Below are positions 54,208 through 61,725 of a stretch of 64,000 nt of DNA, piece by piece (the stretch's first letter is position 1; each line of letters opens with the position of its first letter). Made by a program: the position numbers and the translations under genes. Under the pieces are notes generated by a model. It searched no databases, was not told where the DNA came from, and worked only from the letters and a program-made list of their open reading frames with translations. This DNA comes from Ignavibacteria bacterium (GTDB taxonomy: Bacteria; Bacteroidota; Ignavibacteria; Kapaibacteriales; UBA961), in contig JADJXV010000006.1 in the NCBI GenBank assembly GCA_016720145.1, positions 210,728 through 274,727 of the forward strand, given 5' to 3'.

Positions 54208-56343
54208 ATGCGCATTATTTCTACTTTTTTGGTTGTCGTTACTTTCAATGTTTTTTGCCTCTTTACCGCCCAATCCCAAGAGCGTCCCGCCTACGGAATT
54301 TTCGGTGATTACAATCTCAATTCTTACTCTGCAGATTTTCGGAATTTCCCGAATGTCCCCTCATGCTGTCCCAAGTATCAGGACGGTTCAGGAAGTGGCT
54401 TTACAGTAGGAATTCTCTACGAATTACCTCTGGCAGACCAATTGCGACTTGCTCTCCGTGCCGGTTATTCAACACGTTCAGGCATGCTCAAACGTGATGA
54501 GAACACTACAGTTACGGGTAATATCCCTGCTGTATTCGAGCACCGGGTCGATGTGACGCTTGCCGATATTGGTATTGAGCCAATTCTCCAGTATAATCCT
54601 TTTGGCGCGCTTTGGATCAACCTTGGCGGTAGAATTGCCATGGTGAGCACGAAGAATTTTTCTCAAAAAGAAACGATAATTACACCAACTGACGGAGTCT
54701 TGCCCAATGGCTCTAGTACGCGGAATGAGTATTCCGATCAGCCAATTCCTGACGGCTCATCAATCTTCGCTGCTGCTCTCGGTGGTATCAGCTACGACTT
54801 ACCATTGAATGCAAAAGGAACATTTGTTCTGGCTCCGGAAGTGCTTTATTCTCTTGGCATTACACCCGTTGTATCAGGGCTCTCGTGGAGTTCGAATACA
54901 CTGCGCATAGGACTGGCTCTCAAATATTCTCCATTACCAAGTAAAGATCCTGTCGAAAGGATTGAACACAAACATCGCATCGATACAATTCGCCGAGAAA
55001 GTCCGATTGCTGTAAATACGATTATTATAGGTAAAGAAAGCATCAGTACACAATCACAAGTCATTGATGATGAATTACTTATTACCAACACTCATCTTAG
55101 GACAGATACACTACTCATACCAAAAAACATTGAAACGCCGATTACCAACCAAATTCCACTCGCTGCAAATGTGTCGGCAAGTGGCGTCGAGGCAAGCGGT
55201 ATGGAAAAGCAAACGGTGAAGTTACAAGTCGAGGAATTCTCTTCGGTTCTCATGACACCGCTCCTCAATTATGTGTTTTTTGATGAGAATAGTTCATCGA
55301 TACCTACACGCTACAAGTCACTCAATTCCAATGAATTGACAAGTTTTAACGAGAAAAAAATCAACGATGCCAACCGCCTCTCAACCTATTATCATATCCT
55401 CAATATCATCGGCAAAAGAATGGAGGATAATCCCAAATCGACGATCACGCTTATAGGATGTAATGCAGATATAGGCGCAGAAAAAAGCAATCTAGCGCTA
55501 TCACAACAACGAGCAGAATCGGTGAAAGATTACCTGGCGCGGGTGTGGAAGATTGATGGTGGTCGTATGAAAATCGAATCGCGCAATCTACCCGAAAAAG
55601 CTGCCCAATCGCAAACCGAGGATGGTTTTGAGGAAAATCGTCGCGTCGAAATTATCGCTTCCACTGCGACTGTCATAGCTCCAATTATTACCAATGACAC
55701 CCTGCGAAAAGCGAATCCACCGACGGTACGTTTTCGTCCGCAGATTACAGGAAGTGCACCAGTCGCACAATGGTCTCTCACCGCCGAGCAAAACGGCAAA
55801 ATCCTCAAGCGATTCGAAGGAACTGGTACTGTCCCCAACACCATAGACTGGAATATGGATCAGGACGGCACACATCCACGGACGGAAGAGGGACTCAAAT
55901 ATACGTTGACGGTTAAAGACTCTGAAGGTGCAAGTGTAAGCGCAGGAAGCATTATCCCCGTCGAACAAAACACGATCCGTCGCAAGCAGTTAGAACGTAA
56001 AGGCGACAAAGAAATCAACCGTTACTCGCTCATATTATTTGACATACGTTCGAGTGAAATCACCGGTACCAACAAACCAATCATAGAGCTCATCCGCAAG
56101 GGTATCACCCCCACTTCCACGGTAAATGTAGCCGGATACACCGACCGCTTAGGCGACGCCCGCACGAATCAATCTCTTGCCGAAGGTCGCGCCAAAGCGA
56201 CTGCAAACGCACTGAATATCCCCGAAAACGGTACCAATATCAGCAGCAAGGGCAATGCCGAGACGTACAATCCGAAATTACCGGAAGGACGGCTCTATAC
56301 GAGGAACGGTGGATGTGGTGATAGAGACACCGATAAAGGGTAG
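54208..56343 (+). CDS. OmpA-family envelope protein with two OmpA-like domains
   Basis: 711 residues. After a signal peptide (to about residue 24, TAQSQ) comes an N-terminal barrel-like region (YELPLADQLRLALRAGYSTRSG, RIGLALKYSPLP), then an OmpA-type domain (ITLIGCNADIGAEKSNLALSQQRAE ... FEENRRVEIIAS), a beta-sandwich spacer and a second OmpA-like domain (VNVAGYTDRLGDARTNQSLAEGRA). OmpA domains bind peptidoglycan and tie the outer membrane to the wall. The end reads LYTRNGGCGDRDTDKG, but one extra base near 56305 would restore LYTRTVDVVIETPIKG, the usual end of such domains; the restored frame then runs into the REP palindrome and stops at 56390-56392. Confidence 0.82.
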   Translation: MRIISTFLVVVTFNVFCLFTAQSQERPAYGIFGDYNLNSYSADFRNFPNVPSCCPKYQDGSGSGFTVGILYELPLADQLRLALRAGYSTRSGMLKRDENTTVTGNIPAVFEHRVDVTLADIGIEPILQYNPFGALWINLGGRIAMVSTKNFSQKETIITPTDGVLPNGSSTRNEYSDQPIPDGSSIFAAALGGISYDLPLNAKGTFVLAPEVLYSLGITPVVSGLSWSSNTLRIGLALKYSPLPSKDPVERIEHKHRIDTIRRESPIAVNTIIIGKESISTQSQVIDDELLITNTHLRTDTLLIPKNIETPITNQIPLAANVSASGVEASGMEKQTVKLQVEEFSSVLMTPLLNYVFFDENSSSIPTRYKSLNSNELTSFNEKKINDANRLSTYYHILNIIGKRMEDNPKSTITLIGCNADIGAEKSNLALSQQRAESVKDYLARVWKIDGGRMKIESRNLPEKAAQSQTEDGFEENRRVEIIASTATVIAPIITNDTLRKANPPTVRFRPQITGSAPVAQWSLTAEQNGKILKRFEGTGTVPNTIDWNMDQDGTHPRTEEGLKYTLTVKDSEGASVSAGSIIPVEQNTIRRKQLERKGDKEINRYSLILFDIRSSEITGTNKPIIELIRKGITPTSTVNVAGYTDRLGDARTNQSLAEGRAKATANALNIPENGTNISSKGNAETYNPKLPEGRLYTRNGGCGDRDTDKG

Positions 56344-56355
56344 GGAGTATTTCTT

Positions 56356-56430
56356 CCGAGCCCCTCGCTTCTTCGCGAGCGGCTCGGTGTAGCCGTCCAC
56401 CGAGCCGCTCGCGAAGAAGCGAGGGCTCGG
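56356..56430. repeat. REP-like palindrome upstream of the RAYT gene
   Basis: A left arm of 34 bases (beginning CCGAGCCCCTCGCTTCTTCG) and a right arm of 33 bases (ending GAAGCGAGGGCTCGG) are inverse complements apart from one missing G, around an 8-base loop. A near-identical pair follows the RAYT gene at 57037. Confidence 0.9.
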
Positions 56431-56476
56431 GGGAGAAGGAAAAAATAATTATAACACCAATTAATTACAACACATT

Positions 56477-57025
56477 ATGCAACTTCACCATAATAACTAC
56501 TATCACCTATACAATCGGTCGAATAACCGGGAAGCCGTTTTCAGATGTCATGATAATTACCTTTATTTTCTGAAAAAGTATCGAACAGCGTTTGTTGATA
56601 AATTTGATACGATTGCCTATTGTTTGATGCCGACACATTTTCATCTATTGGTTAGGGTTACTTCAGAAAACATGCTCGGTTTGCAGCGCTCATTCGGTAA
56701 ATTACTTTCGTCCTATACCCAAGGATTCAATAAAAAATATGGCAGGAATGGGAGTTTATTTCAGCAAAATTCCTGCGCCAAGCATATTGACAATGAGAAC
56801 TATTTGATCACTCTTATCGCGTATATTCATCAGAACCCTATTCGAGCGCAACTTGTTGAAAAGCCGGAAGAATGGATATATTCAAGTTATCAGGATTATA
56901 GTGGCATCAGACAAGGGACGCTCCCCAAGAAAGATTTAATAAATGCATATTTTGCAACGATTGGAGAGTTCAGGAAATTCTCCGAGCAGACAATGAAAAC
57001 TATTGAGCCAAAATACTGGATATAG
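56477..57025 (+). CDS. REP-associated tyrosine transposase (RAYT, Y1/HUH family)
   Basis: 182 residues. It opens NYYHLYNRSNNREAVFRCHDNYLYFLKKY, quoted in part, has the HUH pair in LMPTHFHLLVRV, the catalytic Tyr region SSYTQGFNKKYGRNGSLFQ, and the C-terminal YIHQNPIRAQLVEKPEEWIYSSYQDY pattern of Y1 transposases. RAYTs nick single-stranded REP palindromes and are thought to spread them; they are single-copy and do not form an insertion sequence. It sits between two inverted REP pairs that are its likely substrates. Additional REP-like copies of a related family occur at 43.7, 44.9 and 61.6 kb. Confidence 0.92.
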   Translation: MQLHHNNYYHLYNRSNNREAVFRCHDNYLYFLKKYRTAFVDKFDTIAYCLMPTHFHLLVRVTSENMLGLQRSFGKLLSSYTQGFNKKYGRNGSLFQQNSCAKHIDNENYLITLIAYIHQNPIRAQLVEKPEEWIYSSYQDYSGIRQGTLPKKDLINAYFATIGEFRKFSEQTMKTIEPKYWI

Positions 57026-57036
57026 CAGGCGTCCTC

Positions 57037-57130
57037 CCGAGCCCCTCGCTTCTTAGCGAGCGGCTCGGTGGAACGCTAAGCGGTGAAAGAAGGCTACACC
57101 GAGCCGCTCGCGAAGAAGCGAGGGGCTCGG
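57037..57130. repeat. REP-like palindrome downstream of the RAYT gene
   Basis: Left arm 57037-57070 (CCGAGCCCCTCGCTTCTTAG...) and right arm 57097-57130 (CACCGAGCCGCTCGCGAAGA...) pair over 34 bases with one mismatch (TTAGCG against TTCGCG) around a 26-base loop. The arms match those at 56356-56430, so the RAYT is bracketed by the same element. Confidence 0.9.
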
Positions 57131-57173
57131 AAGAATAAAACAACATTCAATCTAACTACTCTAACTCCATACT

Positions 57174-60100
57174 ATGAAATATCTTTTTACACTTTCCCTC
57201 TTCCTGGCAAGCGTATTTTCCATGAGTGCTCAATCTCTGTCGCTCTTCAATATCGATGCTTCAGGCTTCCCTACCGTGAAGGCAAAATTCTTCGCCTTTG
57301 ATGCAGCCAACAAACAGCAACGCCCAAATAAATCTGAGCTTACGATTACGGAAAACGGACAGCCGCGTACGATTACTAGTGTGACATGCCCTCCTGATAC
57401 TATTAAATCACTGTCGGTATGTATTATGGTCGATACGTATGGGTATGGGTTAATTAAATTAGCCCAAGGAGGTACCGGAAAACTTATACAGTATTTACTG
57501 CCACCGAAGGATGAAATTGCGATAACTGTCATGGATAAAGGTGTTCAAATCCATCAGGATTTTACATCCGATATGATGAAAGCTGCGAACTCTGCGACTA
57601 CAATTCCCGGAGCGCCGGGTGTCGATATTCAAAGCATGTTTTATTCTCCAATATCCGGTGGAGTGCCCTTTATCTCCGGACGTAAATCTGATAAAAAAAT
57701 CCTCGTACTTATTAGTGATTTACATTGCCCGAATCTTAATCTTAATACGGCACGACTGTATCAAGATGCGGCTAAGAATAATATCTCAGTGTATGCTGTT
57801 CTGCTTGGTACTACGGATTATTCTGGAATATTTAAAAGAGTTGCTGCGAAGACCGGTGGGCAAGTATTTGAAATGGTGAGAACGGAAACGCAGATTACGA
57901 ATATTTTTCAGGAGATTGAGAGGAGGGAACATTATATTCCTTGTGTAATGACTTGGGAAAGCGACATCCCCTGCCAGGCGGGTAATATCAATGTAGTAGA
58001 ACTAACGTGGCAAACACATAAGGCGCAGGCAAGTTATCTAACTCCGCAAGGTGTAATCGCTTCTCTAAAAGTTACTCCAACTTTTGTTGCCTTTGGTAGA
58101 CGACTTCCTTCTACGCAAACTGATACATCTATTACACTTACCGCCCAAAACGCAGATTTTATTGTAACAGGAGTTAGCCTGAAATACGGCTCTGCTGAAT
58201 TTACCGTCGTCAATACCAACTTTCCGATTTCTATTCCCAAAAACGGGAGCAAATCCATTACCCTTCGTTTTGCCCCAAGCGATTCCGTCCTTAAATATGC
58301 AAGTTTTGAAATTTTAACGGATAAATGTTCGGCGTACTTTAGTACTTACGGCGGATTCCCCGGAAAGAAAATGGCTGTTTCAACTCTGAAACTCACGAAG
58401 CCTAATGGCGGGGAAAGTTTTGTCATCGGGAGCGATACCATCATATCTTGGGAAGGTGTAGCTCCCAGCGATACTGTGAGTTTGGAATACAGCATTGATA
58501 ATGGAGAGGCATGGAACCTTCTTACAAAAACAGCTACTGGCTTGAAATATGCGTGGAAAAATGTGCCTAAACCTACAAGTGGGATGTGCTTGGCTAGGGT
58601 GAGTCAACAAGGTACACCGCCAAGCGACACATCTCCTTCTATTGAGTGGCAAAAGTCGCTGGGGGGAAGCAATTCTGATCAGGCGCGTACAATATATCAG
58701 TGCAGCGATTTCGGCTATATTTTGGCGGGATATTCAGCCGCAATCGGCGGAGATGTAACGGTGAATCACGGCCACTCGGACTTTTGGGTCGTGAAACTCA
58801 ATCCCGCAGGTGCTATCGAGTGGCAAAAGTCGCTGGGGGGAAGCAGTCCTGATTATGCGTATTCCATCCAACAAAGTGCCGACGGTGGCTATATTGTGGC
58901 GGGAGTTTCTGAATCAACCGACAATGATGTTACTGGGAATAATGGTGCCTCGGACTATTGGGTCGTGAAACTCAGTCCAGCAGGTGCTATTGTGTGGCAA
59001 AAGTCGCTGGGGGGAAGCAGGACTGATTTTGCGAATTCCATCCAACAATGTGCCGACGGCGGCTATATTTTGGCGGGGGGCTGCCTCAATCGACGGAGAC
59101 GTTACTGGGAATAATGGTAGCATGGACTATTGGGTCGTGAAACTCAATCCCGCTGGTGCTATCGAGTGGCAAAAGGCGCTTGGAGGAAGCAGCACTGAGC
59201 ATGCGAATTCTATCCAACAAAGTACCGACGGCGGCTATATTGTGGCGGGAGTTTCCGCCTCAAAGAACGGCGACGTTACGGGGAATAATGGTAATGACGA
59301 CTATTGGGTCGTGAAACTCAGTCCCACAGGTGCTATCGACTGGCAAAGGTCGCTTGGTGGAAGCTTAAAAGATGTGGCGCATTCCATCCAACAAAGCAAT
59401 GACGGCGGCTATATAGTGGCGGGAGAGTCCGGTTCAACCGACGGCGATGTTACGGGGAATAATGGTAACGACGACTATTGGGTTGTAAAACTCAGTCCAA
59501 TAGGTGCTATCGAGTGGCAAAAGTCGCTTGGGGGAAGCAATTATGATCGTGCGCATTCCATCCAACAAAGTACCGACGGCGGCTATATTGTGGCGGGAGT
59601 TTCCACCTCAATCGATGGCGACGTTACGGGGAATATTGGTAGCGAAGACTATTGGGTCGTGAAACTCAGTTCCACAGGCACTATAGAGTGGCAAAAGTCG
59701 TTGGCAGGAAGCAATGAAGATTTTGCGTACTCCATCCATCAAAGTGCCGACGGCGGCTATATTGTGGCGGGAGAGTCTTACTCAAACAACGGAGACGTAT
59801 CGGGGAATCATGGCGCCTCGGACTATTGGGTGGTAAAACTCAGCCCTGAAGGAGTAGCGTTTCAGTCTGACACCTCCGACGCAGTCTTCTCCATCATCTC
59901 ACCCGAACCCACCCTCCAAAACTTATCCATCGACATGGTCAAAGTTCTCGTCGGACAAAGTAAAGACAGTACTGTGCTTGGTATTATCTGCAATAAAGGT
60001 TTAGCGCCGCTGCATGTGCTTGGTATTGATATCACTTCCGGTGATTCTGTAGATTTCACTATTCCACGCGGAGCAGGAGATTTCTTCCTCGATTCGAATG

Positions 60101-61569
60101 AATGTAGGGATGTAATGTTTGGTTTCGCACCGACAAAAGTTGGTGTGCGGACAGCAAAAGCAACAATTCGAACAACCGTTGGTGATTTCACCGATACAAT
60201 CTCTATTATTGGAGAAGGAGTTGCTCCGTCGCTTGCAATTGTCACTCCATTCATCGATTTCGGTCAAACATTTGTCGGTAAACCCAAAGACAGTACGAAG
60301 GTTATCACGATCAAGAATGTCGGCTCGTCTGATATGACCATATCGCAGATAGATTATAATGCTGTCAATACAACTAATTTTTCAACACTTACCGGCGGTA
60401 ATTCCTTTACACTCAAGCCGAATGAACAGGCAATAATGGACTTGCGTTTTCTCCCGAGTGATGTTGGCAGAAAGAGCGGGATACTACAGTTCCATTATAA
60501 TGGTGTCGGCAGTCCGGCGACGGTTCAGCTCTTCGGTGAAGGAATTGCTACTTTAGGTATCATTCCTTCTATACTTGCTACGAGCACTATTCCGTTCGAT
60601 TCTGTCTGTATTGGGCACCCAGAATCTCGCTCAGCAACCATTAAAAACAATGGCAATGTACCCTTACAACTCATTCGTGCAGAATGGATTACTAATGCCG
60701 CTAATGTATTCTCGACTACCGTTTCTCCACAGCTACTTGCCGTCGATTCAAGTATCACTGTTCCCATAGATTTTCTTCCCATAGCTACCGGAATGACCAA
60801 CGGACAAGTACGCTGGATAGCCGATAAAGACACCGCAGTGTCTTCCGTATCAGGGATTGGAAAAGTATGTACAAACATCCCCGACACCGCCCGCACCACC
60901 GTCATCGCTCAGGACATCTCCGCCCAAGCAGGCGAAAAAGTGAATCTCTCACTTAAGCTCATAAAATCTACCGGTATGCAAGTCACAGGCGCACCCACCG
61001 ACTGGTACGCCCGCATCCATTACAACAAGTCAATTCTCTTTAATGAACAGACAAACAATGTATGTCCGGGTACGACAGATAGTTGCGTACTTGAGTTAAC
61101 TGGCGTTTATAATCCCAAAAGTGATGAATTAATCTCTATCCCCAGCATCGCTACACTCGGAAATACCGACCACTCTTCTATCATAATTGATGAATTCAAA
61201 TGGACAAACAGCGCGATTGTAACCGATGTAGCTACCCAATACGGAACGATAAGAATAACAGGCACCTGTGAAGATGGAGGAGTACGATTATTCATTCCAG
61301 CAAACAGTTCGACTTCCCTTTCTACTCGTCCGAATCCTGCTCAGGATAATTTGCAGATTCAGTATGGTCTGCGTGAGCCGCTTATTGTTACGTTGGAATT
61401 ACTTACTTTGACAGGACAAGTCGTGCAAACGATTGTGAATAATCAATCGCAAGCTACGGGACAATATACACTTACCAGTGACTTGAGTTTACTGGGAAAT
61501 GGAGTATATTTGCTTCGTTTACGGACGAATAAGGAGATGCTGACGACAAGGGTGGATGTGGTGAAGTAG
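57174..61569 (+). pseudogene. T9SS-exported vWA/ASH protein with seven 58-residue repeats, frameshifted
   Basis: Two frames (57174-59114 and 58984-61569) together make a protein of about 1464 residues. The order is: signal peptide; vWA-like domain (VCIMVDTYGYGLIKL, KKILVLISDL); an ASH/choice-of-anchor domain (about 296-400); a PNGGESFVIGSD...W domain (about 404-480); seven repeats of 58 residues (IEWQKSLGGS...DGGYIVAG...DYWVVKL); several choice-of-anchor D domains; and a T9SS sorting domain (STRPNPAQDNLQI ... GVYLLRLRTN). It should be a surface or secreted adhesion-like protein. The break is in repeat 3, which is 172 instead of 174 bases (AGGCLNRRRR instead of an AASIDGDV-like run). A sibling gene follows. 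Confidence 0.82.
58641..59856 (+). repeat. seven tandem 174-bp coding repeats (58 residues each)
   Basis: Units begin IEWQKSLGGS at 58641, 58815, 58989 (172 bases), 59161, 59335, 59509 and 59683. Seven units of this beta-strand pattern fit a closed seven-bladed beta-propeller. The units differ at their tips (SNSDQA, SSPDYA, SRTDFA and so on) while the core is conserved. Confidence 0.9.
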
Positions 61570-61572
61570 GCC

Positions 61573-61685
61573 GTCCTCCTGAGGGTATCACTTCCGAGTG
61601 ATGCTCTCAGTGAAAACGTCTCGATGAACTACATACCGCCCCAAAAACCGAGGGCATCGCTCTGAAGCGATACTCTCGGGAGGAC
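61573..61685. repeat. REP-like palindrome pair between the two vWA genes
   Basis: Outer GTCCTCC...GGAGGAC arms enclose CCTGAGGGTATCACTTCCGA (61578) and CCGAGGGCATCGCTCTGAAG (61648), which are inverted relatives of each other. It matches the 43.7-kb pair, whose second arm is nearly identical (CCGAGGGCATCGCTATGAAG). It lies directly after the stop of the first vWA gene. Confidence 0.85.
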
Positions 61686-61725
61686 AAAAAAACGAAATGC
61701 TAATACATTACTCTAACTTCTTAGT

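Noticed and set aside
58641..59856. Regular repeats suggesting a CRISPR or minisatellite
   Set aside because: The period is 174 bases, in frame and coding for a conserved 58-residue protein unit; there are no short identical repeats with unique spacers and no cas genes.
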